NCBI GenBank assembly: GCA_020630045.1
Contig: JAHDCE010000028.1
Coordinates: forward strand, 1-14,932
Source: Saprospiraceae bacterium
GTDB taxonomy: Bacteria; Bacteroidota; Bacteroidia; Chitinophagales; Saprospiraceae
Direction of reading: 5' to 3'
DNA: 14,932 nucleotides
Under the pieces are notes generated by a model. The model made no database searches. It worked only from the letters and a program-made list of their open reading frames with translations, and was not told the DNA's origin. The translations under genes were made by a program, and so were the position numbers. Below are positions 5,429 through 13,271 of the stretch, piece by piece. Positions within the stretch are counted from its first letter, which is position 1. The number at the start of each line of letters is the position of its first letter.

Positions 5429-6619
5429 ATGAATTTTGAATCTAAATGCGTGAAGGATGGCGAATTCAAAATGGAAATTCGCTCTCACCAGTTTCCATTA
5501 TACGCGACTTCCTCCTTCGATTTTGACACTATAGACCAAGGGATAGACATATTTTCCGGCAAGGAAAAAGGTTTGGTCTATAGCCGATATGCCAACCCGA
5601 ATACGACTGTCATCGCCGACAAAGTCGCTGCTTTGGAAATGCACGGACTCGAAGGAGATGTCCGGGCATTGATGACCAGTTCGGGAATGTCTGCCATTTC
5701 CACTTTGATGACTTCAATCCTAGGAGCGGGAGATGCCATATTGACTCAAGGAAATCTGTATGGAGGAACCACTGAGTTGTTTGTCAAGGTATTGGAACGA
5801 TTGGGAATCCGGACTCACTTCGCCAACCTCAAAGACTTGAATAAGGTGGAGGATTTGCTGCGTGAAAATCCGAAAATAAAATCCATTTATTTTGAAACGC
5901 CGGCCAACCCGACCATGGATTGTGTAGATATTTCCGCTTTAGCGGAATTAGGAAAAAAGTATGGAGCGTACTCTGTGATAGACAATACTTTTTGTACGCC
6001 TTATTTGCAGCAGCCTTTTGCCCTTGGTGTTGATTTTATCATCCATTCTGCAACGAAGTACTTGAATGGTCATGGTAATTCCATTAGTGGGATTATCATA
6101 GGTCGTGATGTGGATATTATGGAAAAGAAAGTTTGGACGACTTTCAAACTAGCGGGAACCAATGCCAGTCCTTTTGAAGCATGGATATTGAATATGGGTA
6201 TACGTACCTTATCATTGAGGATGGATCGGCATTGTGCCAACGCCCAAGCCATCGCCGAATGGCTTTCTACCCATCCTAAGGTGGGAAAGGTCAATTACAA
6301 CGGTCTAACATCACATCCCGATCATGAATTGGCGAAGCGTCAGATGAAGGGCTTTGGAGGAATGTTGAGCTTTGAGTTGAAAGGTGGCTTGGATGCCGGT
6401 ATCCGTTTTATGAATGGAATTTCATTCTGTTCGTTAGCGCCAACCCTAGGAGATGTGGATACTTTGATTCTTCATCCGGCGTCCTCATCACATGTGAATG
6501 TGGACAAAGAGTTACGTGAACGAAACGGTATTACGGACGGATTGATTCGATTGTCCGTAGGAATTGAGAACAGTGCTGATATCATGACGGATTTGGGCAA
6601 TGCTTTGGAGCATGCTTGA
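5429..6619 (+). CDS. PLP-dependent Cys/Met metabolism enzyme (methionine gamma-lyase / cystathionine gamma-synthase-like)
   Basis: Fold-type I pyridoxal-phosphate enzyme of 396 aa, the usual family length. Enzymes of this group cleave or exchange the sulfur side chain of cystathionine, homocysteine, methionine or O-acyl-homoserine. Visible marks: YSRYANPNT (residues 51-59, phosphate contact from the partner subunit), SSGMSAI (84-90), Tyr111 in LYGGT stacking on PLP, ETPANPT (156-162), Asp185 in IDNTF, and the PLP-binding Lys210 in HSATKYLNGHGN. LSVGIEN near the end closes the carboxylate site. The residue after LYG is Gly, where classical methionine gamma-lyases have Cys (LYGCT), so a gamma-lyase on methionine is not proven. 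The ATG at 5429 gives the normal N-terminus. It is transcribed alone, between two terminators. The exact substrate remains open. Confidence 0.9.
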   Translation: MNFESKCVKDGEFKMEIRSHQFPLYATSSFDFDTIDQGIDIFSGKEKGLVYSRYANPNTTVIADKVAALEMHGLEGDVRALMTSSGMSAISTLMTSILGAGDAILTQGNLYGGTTELFVKVLERLGIRTHFANLKDLNKVEDLLRENPKIKSIYFETPANPTMDCVDISALAELGKKYGAYSVIDNTFCTPYLQQPFALGVDFIIHSATKYLNGHGNSISGIIIGRDVDIMEKKVWTTFKLAGTNASPFEAWILNMGIRTLSLRMDRHCANAQAIAEWLSTHPKVGKVNYNGLTSHPDHELAKRQMKGFGGMLSFELKGGLDAGIRFMNGISFCSLAPTLGDVDTLILHPASSSHVNVDKELRERNGITDGLIRLSVGIENSADIMTDLGNALEHA

Positions 6620-6650
6620 TGTTTGGATCGGTTTGATATAGGCGGATATA

Positions 6651-6687
6651 AAAAAATCCCATCGGAACATTTCCGATGGGATTTTTT
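6651..6687. terminator. Bidirectional terminator between the PLP enzyme gene and porV
   Basis: Perfect 17-base arms (AAAAAATCCCATCGGAA and its complement) enclose a CAT loop. Each strand shows a GC-containing stem followed by a T run, so it can end transcription of the plus-strand PLP enzyme gene and of minus-strand porV, whose coding sequences converge here. Confidence 0.92.
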
Positions 6688-6691
6688 GTTT

Positions 6692-6709
6692 ATAAGTATT
6701 AATACTTAT
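6692..6709. repeat. 18-bp perfect palindrome over the porV stop codon
   Basis: ATAAGTATT directly followed by its complement AATACTTAT; the right half contains the porV stop codon (6706-6708). It is AT-rich with no loop, so it is more like a dimeric protein site, or simple chance in AT-rich DNA, than an RNA hairpin. Confidence 0.35.
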
Positions 6710-7908
6710 TCACCGACTTCATCGCCTCCGAAATCAAATAGTAATGTGAAACGAAGTGTGTTGTCCAGTGGGTTCCGCTGATTGGATGTTGGAACCAAGT
6801 AGCTGAAGTTCAAACCGAATACGGAGTATTTGATACCTAATCCGACGGTAAAGAATTGACGGTTCCCCTTGGTAGGGTGCTCGTAATAGTATCCTGTACG
6901 TACAGCGAATTGCTTGTCGTACCAATATTCCGCACCGATGGACCACATGAACTCCCTCAACTCTTCGGATCCGCCGTCAGGGGCGTCTCCAAAAGAAGAG
7001 AACATGGCACCGATGATACCTTGGTCTTTGTATTCCGTACTGCCATCGTGTGGAGGAGTAGGAACCATCAACTTGTTGATATCTAGCGCGAATGTCAAGC
7101 TGTTGTACTCATCGAGTTCCAAATCAAGAGCGGCTCCAAGTCCCAAATTGGTAGGGATGAAGTCTCTGTTGATGGAGTTGGTGTAAGTGATTTTAGGCCC
7201 GATATTCGTAATGGCAAGGGCGGATGTGATACGTGCGTCACGTCCTCCGATTTCGATAGGCTTGGAGAAAGTGAAGGACAAATCCGCCGCACCGGTGATA
7301 CCCGGTTTGATTTCGATTCCTCCCACTTCTTGTCCCGCTGCTAGGTTTGAATAGATGAACTTCGCACCTACGGCCACGCTGAAGCTTTCGGTTAGTAAAC
7401 GGGCGTAGGATCCTTTGAATTCGAATTCGTTAGGTCTTCCTGTACCGATAGGTTCGCCGTTGTTGTTGGTATAGTTGATTTGTCCTAGGGAAAAATAGCG
7501 GAGGCCGACACCAACTGCTTGGTTGCCATCCTTGCCGAATTTGTTGTAGAATGTCAAGTATGCCATATATACGTCGCTCAGTCCCAAAGCTCGGAGCCAA
7601 GGAGTATAGGTAGCGGCGATACCAAGATCTTTTTCAGCGAAAACCAATTTAGAGGCATTGAAATGCATTGAATTCGCATCTGCGGAAGTCGCCATTCCGA
7701 CATCACCCATTGCACCGGCACGAGCGTCCGGAACGATTCTCAAAAAAGGAACGGCAGTAACAATTGTGTTTACGCAAGGATTTCCTTGGTCGTCGACCCA
7801 CGTTCCCGTAGTGGTAGATAAGTCGCAACCGAAACCTTGGGCATTTAGGTTTGAGTTAAAGAGTGCCAATGTTAAGAGTAGAGCGGCACTCATGAAAAGC
7901 TTTTTCAT
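6706..7908 (-). CDS. porV: Type IX secretion outer-membrane protein PorV (LptO)
   Basis: Outer-membrane beta-barrel of 400 aa. In T9SS it carries secreted cargo from the translocon to the PorU attachment complex and anchors PorU at the surface. The signal peptide is residues 1-23 (MKKLFMSAALLL...LNA, then Gln24). The family signature PDARAGAMGD is at 60-69, followed by ATSADANSMHFNASKL. The rest is alternating amphipathic strands that end in an aromatic residue near the C-terminus (FTLLFDFGG). The ATG at 7908 is chosen because it starts the signal peptide; the frame's upstream start at 7920 would be TTG. It follows porU on the same strand across 285 bases with two inverted repeats. Sizes near 390-400 aa are usual. 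It ends in the bidirectional terminator. Confidence 0.94.
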   Translation of the reverse strand: MKKLFMSAALLLTLALFNSNLNAQGFGCDLSTTTGTWVDDQGNPCVNTIVTAVPFLRIVPDARAGAMGDVGMATSADANSMHFNASKLVFAEKDLGIAATYTPWLRALGLSDVYMAYLTFYNKFGKDGNQAVGVGLRYFSLGQINYTNNNGEPIGTGRPNEFEFKGSYARLLTESFSVAVGAKFIYSNLAAGQEVGGIEIKPGITGAADLSFTFSKPIEIGGRDARITSALAITNIGPKITYTNSINRDFIPTNLGLGAALDLELDEYNSLTFALDINKLMVPTPPHDGSTEYKDQGIIGAMFSSFGDAPDGGSEELREFMWSIGAEYWYDKQFAVRTGYYYEHPTKGNRQFFTVGLGIKYSVFGLNFSYLVPTSNQRNPLDNTLRFTLLFDFGGDEVGE

Positions 7909-7959
7909 GATAGGATTCAAATTTAAAATTTCAATTTAATGGTGCGGAAGACAGACGAT

Positions 7960-7983
7960 TTGAATGGATATTATTCCATTCAA
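7960..7983 (-). repeat. Inverted repeat upstream of porV
   Basis: Perfect 9-bp arms TTGAATGGA and TCCATTCAA enclose six bases, ending 52 bases before the porV ATG. A smaller repeat (TGATT / AATCA, 7988-8001) lies beside it. They could be a paired-hairpin leader or an operator. No exact TAnnTTTG box for porV was found nearby. Confidence 0.4.
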
Positions 7984-8112
7984 TTATTGATTCGGCAATC
8001 AGACCGCAAAAAGTGTAAAGCTTGATCCCATAAATGATGTTTGGTTAAATAATGGTTTTGGTTTTGTTCTAAATTTCTACTCTTAAAAGTAAGTAGTAAA
8101 AAATCTTGCCAT

Positions 8113-8163
8113 TTTTTGAAAATTCCGAAAGGATATACAAGGATACCCCGGAATTTTCAAAAA
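8113..8163. repeat. Long inverted repeat between porU and porV
   Basis: Perfect 15-bp arms TTTTTGAAAATTCCG and its complement enclose a 21-base loop that contains a short direct repeat (AGGATA twice). It begins 31 bases past the porU stop. No T run follows the stem on the minus strand, so it is not a textbook terminator. The right arm overlaps a minus-strand TATTTTTG (8165-8158), an exact -7 box for porV, with a TTG 25 bases upstream (slightly too far). It could separate porU from porV transcription or protect mRNA ends. Confidence 0.5.
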
Positions 8164-8193
8164 TAATAGCCATTTGTTAATATAGAGTGGCAA

Positions 8194-11100
8194 TTACTTT
8201 AATATGACTAGTTTTTCAAAATGACTTTCTTTGGAATTGGAGATTCCCGCTTCGCCGACTACTCCGAGGGAAATTTTATACAAATATACACCTCTTGCCA
8301 ACTCATCTCCAAAATCATCACGGCCATTCCATTGAATACCCGTGATACGGTAACCGTCGGCGAGGACTTCTTGTTCAATTGTTTTTACAAGACGACCCGA
8401 AACCGTATAGATACCTATTTGGACCCGAAGCAATTGCCCGGCCATATTATGCTCGAATTGGAATTCTGTGTTTGTGGAAAACGGGTTGGGGTAATTGAGT
8501 ACATGGTCAAGGGCGATTTCAGCATCTTCCGCTACGATGAACTCTGTATATCCTTCTCCCGAATTATTAGCGATGTCCCAAGCTTTGATACGGATGGAAT
8601 GTCTTCCTTGTTCCAAATTATTCAAAGGAAAATTCACTTTTCCTTTGCGATAATCATCCACCTCCGCTTCATAAAAGTCATTTAGGACGATGGTGTTCGA
8701 GCCGTTCTCGTCAATAACGGCCGTCAGGTCGTGTCCGATGCTTGTACCGGAGACATTAATTCCAAAATCATCTTCCAGTTTCACGAGCAGTACCGGGTCC
8801 GCATCCGTAATTCCTCCGAATGCGAAATCTTCTGTATTCATAAAGACGTCAACGACAGGGGGAGTATCATCCGCGATGGCATTTTCGGATGTTCCGCCTA
8901 CTACGATTCCTTCATAATTGCCACCTGCATCTCTTGAAATACCGTCGTGTGCATAATGGCTGATTTTGCCGAATCCGAAATTGTAGTCGATGTCTTTCGG
9001 GACGACGAATGAAATTGAGAATCGTCCATTGGTTACCGTGGCGGCTCCTTTGAAAATAATATTTTTTAATTGAGAAAAATCTTTGGGTTTACTGGTCGGA
9101 TCGTTGACCAATGTAGAAGAAATTTGTTCTTTGTCAAAAATGGTCGTGAAAACCGTACCGTTGAAATCAGAAAGCAACGTTCCTGAATTGTTGGCGACTA
9201 TTCCTTCGATGGTTACTTGTTGCAAAGCGGAAAGAGTGTCCGATCCGGTAACGGGCACCCCGTTTATGCTAGTGGTGATGACATCATGTTCGGGGATAGC
9301 CAAGTGCATGGTCGGATCACCGAGTAATGTGAATTTTCTGGAATTGTTACTGGTCGTATCGGCTGAGTTGAAGTTTTTGGCCAGTCTCATGATTTCTCCA
9401 ATAGTCGGATAAGAGCCGTCAGCGAGCGGTTCGAAAAGGAAATCGAATGTAGCCTTGGTCAACCTTTCATTAGATGAGGAATAAACGGCTCGTGTCGTTG
9501 TGTAAAGTGCGATGGCTCCACCATCACCTTTGTTGATGAGTAGTTCGCCCACGCTTACGCGACTCGCATCGTCATAAGGGCCGAAGGAACAAGTAGCCGT
9601 TATGAATAAAGGCAGTTTGTCTTTATTCGTCCAGCCGGTGATGTCAGTATCTTGAAGCACCCTTTCTTGAGCCCAACCCGTAGGGCCTCCGTGTCCTAAA
9701 TAATTCACGGCTAGTTGCCCTTTGAAAATAGCACCGTTAATAGCGGTTTTCGCATCCGGGTAGGCTTGGCTACCGGCAGAGGCGACTTGTTGAAAGGCGT
9801 CAAAATAAATTTTCGACAAGTTGAAATCGTCGTAAATCGTATCGGTTTTTACCGCGATTCGGTCAGCTTGGTTGATGTGTAAGTTGGTGTCCTCATCATC
9901 CGCTGCGAACGCTAAGGAAAGCCTCCAGTCCCCTAGGGTGACCGGCGAAGAATCGTAGCGGATAATTTTGTCAATTATTGCATCTAGTTCCGGGGCGCTT
10001 CGAGCGGGAATCCTACCTACGGCAATGTCAAGGGCACCCACTAGACTTCCTCCTTCGCCTTCACTGAGGAGGGCGTAGTAGTCGTCACTAGGAAAAGAAT
10101 TGATGGGATCCAGGGATTCCACGGTTTCGTATACAGGTATGTAGTTGGTATTTGTTTCGACTTCGAGTTCGTAAATATTTTTGTAGTCGAATGAACCATC
10201 TCCAAGGAGAAGCAGGTACTTGTAATCCGGATGACGATTATAAATCATTTTTACAAAATCACGGATAGCGGTGGGGTCAAAAGAACCGGAAGAGAATTCA
10301 TTGAAAACATCTTCGATAGGAGCTAATGCAACCGAGATTCCACTATGGGCAGTACGGTGTTCGGCTAATCGTTGTGCTGCCGCTTCAAATACTTTGGGGT
10401 ATATGAATACGGCATCGACATTATTGATGGCGTGAAGATTTTGGTTTTCGATTTCTCCTAGTGAATTTGGACGGGGGAAGTCGGCATCTTGCTGGAATGC
10501 GATGAATTCTTTAAATGTATTGGTTTCCGTTTCGAATGCTAAATTTCCGCCTGAAACTTGCGTTGTCATTTCGGTGGCTGCCCAAGGAGTGGTGATGTTC
10601 CAAATTTTGGTATTGCTCGTTCCGCCGTTCAGCTGGAATTTGGATACGGGGGCGTCTAAAGTCCGCTTGTCGCGGAATATCAATTGATTTTTTCCCGAAA
10701 GGGATAAATTACTCCTTGCAATAAGCCGGATATAGTCTAGCCAGCCTTCCGCTCCAGCGGCTGGATAATCAATGGTAACACTGATGTTTCCGGTTGATAC
10801 GGATGTGCTTCCTTTTACTGATCCGAGATTTGCGAATATGCGTTCTACGTCTTCTAAATTCGTTCCTGAAATAACGGTGCTTTGAAAATTTTCACCATTA
10901 ATGGTGGCTGTAAAAAGTGAAGACGTATTGCTTCTTCCCGCCAATAAAATATCAAATTCTATCGGTTGGGAAATATCCATTTGTGGGAAGTTGAAATTGT
11001 AAGTTTTGGTTTTGACCAAGTCGAACTTTTCACCGAACCAATTTCTGCCGGATCCCGATGCGAAACTGTAGTCATTCAATACATTGTAACGGTCATCCTC

Positions 11101-12015
11101 CCAATATTGGTAATCGTCAAATGTCTCGGTGGTGTAGGTCGCTCCGGATGTTGAAGGGGCGATTTGAACTCTTTTTCCGGTTGAAGAGCCGATTTTGACG
11201 AAGTAATAGTTGTTTTTGTCATAAATATTATTGTCGAACTCGTAGGCGTCATTTTCCGTCGAATAATTCCACACATCAGGCCCTTCTGCATAAAAAAGGA
11301 TGAAATCTCCGGGATCGAAACGGCCATCCGCTTCACCTATAAATAAAATCCGGTTTTCCATGACGTCATCCGGTCGAAATAGATCAATGGATCCGGGGAG
11401 TTTTCCTCCGCCGTTTCCTAATATTTGAATATTTCGTGGATCGATGGATGACATATCACTGATGCCTAAGTTGTCTTTAAAAAAGTCATAGTCCAATTTG
11501 TGAATGCCCGTTTCGGAGACACTCATCTTGTAAATATCACCATCGGCAAGGTTTGAAATCGTTCCCGGATCCCGATTAAATACCGTGGCAGGAGAGATTC
11601 CTTTGTTTTTTTCTAGTATTACAAGATCGAATTTTACTAATTTTTTAAGTTCGCCTCCTTGGTATATGAGGGGGACGAAATAAGCAAAACCTACATTTTT
11701 CTTTCTGTTTTTTTCCACGCCACTATTTATTTGAATAGTAGTAGGGATATTTTTGGTTTCTATCTGGGGTGATATCGTGATTGATTCAAAAACGGGATTG
11801 GCTATTCTAGCCGAAATGTCATTTCCATGTGTTAAATCGAACTTTTCAATGAACACAGGTAACCGATCCTGACGTTCTTGAAGTGCCCCTTCAAAGGAAG
11901 GGCCAGAGGAAGTTTGATTCCACTTGAGGTCAAAGGAAAATGTACGTTCGGTTTGTCCGAATGATGAAAAGTATCCCCAAGTGATGATTCCGACGATTAG
12001 GAATAATTTATTCAT
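8194..12015 (-). CDS. porU: Type IX secretion sortase PorU (C25 gingipain-like cysteine protease)
   Basis: Secreted surface protease of 1273 aa that removes the C-terminal signal of T9SS cargo and links the mature protein to a surface glycolipid. The signal peptide is about residues 1-20 (MNKLFLIVGIITWGYFSSFG). A long N-terminal beta-rich part follows. The peptidase C25 domain spans about 536-901, with the LLLLGDGSFDYKN motif near 601-613, His775 in NYLGHGGP and Cys809 in TATCSFGPYDD as the catalytic pair. The 34-residue spacing is like that in gingipains. After Ig-like segments, a C-terminal T9SS-type domain starts at LNYPNPF (1173-1179) and ends GVYLYKISL...KLVILK. The ATG at 12015 begins the signal peptide; a start at 12060 would add 15 residues before it. 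It is divergent from porP (147-base gap) and upstream of porV on the same strand. It is slightly longer than the P. gingivalis protein (about 1158 aa). Confidence 0.95.
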   Translation of the reverse strand: MNKLFLIVGIITWGYFSSFGQTERTFSFDLKWNQTSSGPSFEGALQERQDRLPVFIEKFDLTHGNDISARIANPVFESITISPQIETKNIPTTIQINSGVEKNRKKNVGFAYFVPLIYQGGELKKLVKFDLVILEKNKGISPATVFNRDPGTISNLADGDIYKMSVSETGIHKLDYDFFKDNLGISDMSSIDPRNIQILGNGGGKLPGSIDLFRPDDVMENRILFIGEADGRFDPGDFILFYAEGPDVWNYSTENDAYEFDNNIYDKNNYYFVKIGSSTGKRVQIAPSTSGATYTTETFDDYQYWEDDRYNVLNDYSFASGSGRNWFGEKFDLVKTKTYNFNFPQMDISQPIEFDILLAGRSNTSSLFTATINGENFQSTVISGTNLEDVERIFANLGSVKGSTSVSTGNISVTIDYPAAGAEGWLDYIRLIARSNLSLSGKNQLIFRDKRTLDAPVSKFQLNGGTSNTKIWNITTPWAATEMTTQVSGGNLAFETETNTFKEFIAFQQDADFPRPNSLGEIENQNLHAINNVDAVFIYPKVFEAAAQRLAEHRTAHSGISVALAPIEDVFNEFSSGSFDPTAIRDFVKMIYNRHPDYKYLLLLGDGSFDYKNIYELEVETNTNYIPVYETVESLDPINSFPSDDYYALLSEGEGGSLVGALDIAVGRIPARSAPELDAIIDKIIRYDSSPVTLGDWRLSLAFAADDEDTNLHINQADRIAVKTDTIYDDFNLSKIYFDAFQQVASAGSQAYPDAKTAINGAIFKGQLAVNYLGHGGPTGWAQERVLQDTDITGWTNKDKLPLFITATCSFGPYDDASRVSVGELLINKGDGGAIALYTTTRAVYSSSNERLTKATFDFLFEPLADGSYPTIGEIMRLAKNFNSADTTSNNSRKFTLLGDPTMHLAIPEHDVITTSINGVPVTGSDTLSALQQVTIEGIVANNSGTLLSDFNGTVFTTIFDKEQISSTLVNDPTSKPKDFSQLKNIIFKGAATVTNGRFSISFVVPKDIDYNFGFGKISHYAHDGISRDAGGNYEGIVVGGTSENAIADDTPPVVDVFMNTEDFAFGGITDADPVLLVKLEDDFGINVSGTSIGHDLTAVIDENGSNTIVLNDFYEAEVDDYRKGKVNFPLNNLEQGRHSIRIKAWDIANNSGEGYTEFIVAEDAEIALDHVLNYPNPFSTNTEFQFEHNMAGQLLRVQIGIYTVSGRLVKTIEQEVLADGYRITGIQWNGRDDFGDELARGVYLYKISLGVVGEAGISNSKESHFEKLVILK

Positions 12016-12162
12016 ATATTGTGTTTTCAATTTTCGTATTAGTTCGGAAACCCCCTCCAAACTGTTAGAAAAACGTTAAAGTGGAAGAGGTATTGTATAT
12101 TAAGAATACCGGTCGTTTCCTTAACGAAGTTAATTCAATTAGGGCTTCATTTAATTTTATTT
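12016..12162. promoter_or_regulatory. Divergent promoter region between porU and porP
   Basis: 147 AT-rich bases drive two divergent T9SS units (porU-porV leftward, porP-gldK rightward). I find no exact TAnnTTTG box on either strand. The nearest plus-strand candidate is TATTGTATATTAAG around 12091-12104. That contrasts with the clear boxes at gap, rpoD and gldK and may mean that an activator or another sigma factor is used. This is inference from position only. Confidence 0.35.
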
Positions 12163-13188
12163 ATGAAAAGAAAATTAACGCTTTTCCTATTTACCCTTTC
12201 TTTTTTACTTGTAATGTCGTTTGGAAGACCTGTGTCTGCGCAAGATGTGGTGTTTAGTCAATTCTATGCATCACCTTCCGTATTGAATCCTGCATTTGCA
12301 GGAAACACCTATTCTCCGTTTTTGACACTCAATTATAGGAACCAATGGTCTTCCATATTTAACGCCTATGTCACCTATTCCGCTTCATACAGCCAATTGA
12401 TAGAACCCTTGAATTCTGGAATAGGGATTACCATATTGGCTGATCGTGCAGGGGATGGTATTTATCGTTCGACCGGATTCAATGTCCAATATTCTTATCG
12501 TGTAAATATCAAAGATGATATTTTTTTGAAAGGAGGAGTTCAAGCAGGGAGTATTCAAGTTGCATTGGATTGGGACAAATTGATATTTCTAGATGAATTA
12601 GACCCTGTATCCGGTCCCGTTAACGAAACCCAAGAGGAGCGGCCAGAACAGTTGACAAATACGAAATTTGATGCTTCCGCTGGCCTTTTAATATATGGTA
12701 GGCGGTTTTATGCCGGTTTTAGTTTGCATCATCTCAATACACCTGACCTTAGTTTATTGGATTCCGAAGATGATTTGACCGCTGGTTTACCCATGAGATT
12801 CACTCTTCATGGGGGGGCTGAGATAAATTTAACAAATCAGAACAATATTCAGAAATTCGAGGCGTTTGTATCCCCGAATATCCTATACACCAAGCAAGGA
12901 GAATTCAACCAAGTTAATGTAGGCGCTTATTTTGGAATAGGACCTGTCAACTTGGGTGCTTGGTTCAGGCACACTTTCGGAAATGCCGATGCTGCTATTT
13001 TCTCTTTGGGTTATGGTGCGGGTGTTTTTAAGTTAGGGTATAGTTATGATTGGACGGTTTCGGAGTTGTCTGCACAATCCAACGGATCCCATGAAGTGAG
13101 TCTGATCATCAATATGGATAAAGATGAAAAAAATAAGCGGAGGAGAAGAAACAGGGAGTTTAATGACTGTTTTAGGATGTTCCGTTGA
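12163..13188 (+). CDS. porP: Type IX secretion membrane protein PorP/SprF family
   Basis: Outer-membrane beta-barrel of 341 aa. PorP/SprF proteins work with the GldK/PorK-GldN/PorN ring of T9SS; SprF-type paralogues serve particular cargo such as the SprB adhesin. The signal peptide is residues 1-26 (MKRKLTLFLF...PVSA, then Gln27). The family hallmark QDVVFSQFYASPSVLNPAFAG (27-47) directly follows. Later segments include ITILADRAGDGIYRS, repeated amphipathic strands, and LGYSYDWTVSELSAQSNGSHEVSL near the C-terminus. A strongly basic tail (KNKRRRRNREF) with one Cys closes the protein. Placement 83 bases ahead of gldK favours the core PorP of the machine over a cargo-specific SprF, since porP heads the porPKLMN cluster in Porphyromonas. 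Confidence 0.92.
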   Translation: MKRKLTLFLFTLSFLLVMSFGRPVSAQDVVFSQFYASPSVLNPAFAGNTYSPFLTLNYRNQWSSIFNAYVTYSASYSQLIEPLNSGIGITILADRAGDGIYRSTGFNVQYSYRVNIKDDIFLKGGVQAGSIQVALDWDKLIFLDELDPVSGPVNETQEERPEQLTNTKFDASAGLLIYGRRFYAGFSLHHLNTPDLSLLDSEDDLTAGLPMRFTLHGGAEINLTNQNNIQKFEAFVSPNILYTKQGEFNQVNVGAYFGIGPVNLGAWFRHTFGNADAAIFSLGYGAGVFKLGYSYDWTVSELSAQSNGSHEVSLIINMDKDEKNKRRRRNREFNDCFRMFR

Positions 13189-13202
13189 TGTTTTTTTTAC
13201 AA

Positions 13203-13237
13203 TTGATAAGGTATAAATGTCATTTTGATTATATTTG
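13203..13237 (+). promoter_or_regulatory. Candidate promoter for gldK
   Basis: TTG at 13203-13205 and an exact -7 box TATATTTG at 13230-13237, 34 bases before the gldK ATG. The 24-base spacer is longer than the usual 19-21. It would let gldK be made apart from porP, although the 83-base gap and lack of a terminator also allow co-transcription. Confidence 0.5.
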
Positions 13238-13271
13238 TTCGCCGTAAAGGAATTTTAAACCTAAGCTTACG

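Noticed and set aside
8221..8685. A 154-codon plus-strand frame
   Set aside because: It is antisense to the C-terminal domain of porU, with no motif and no spacing signal.
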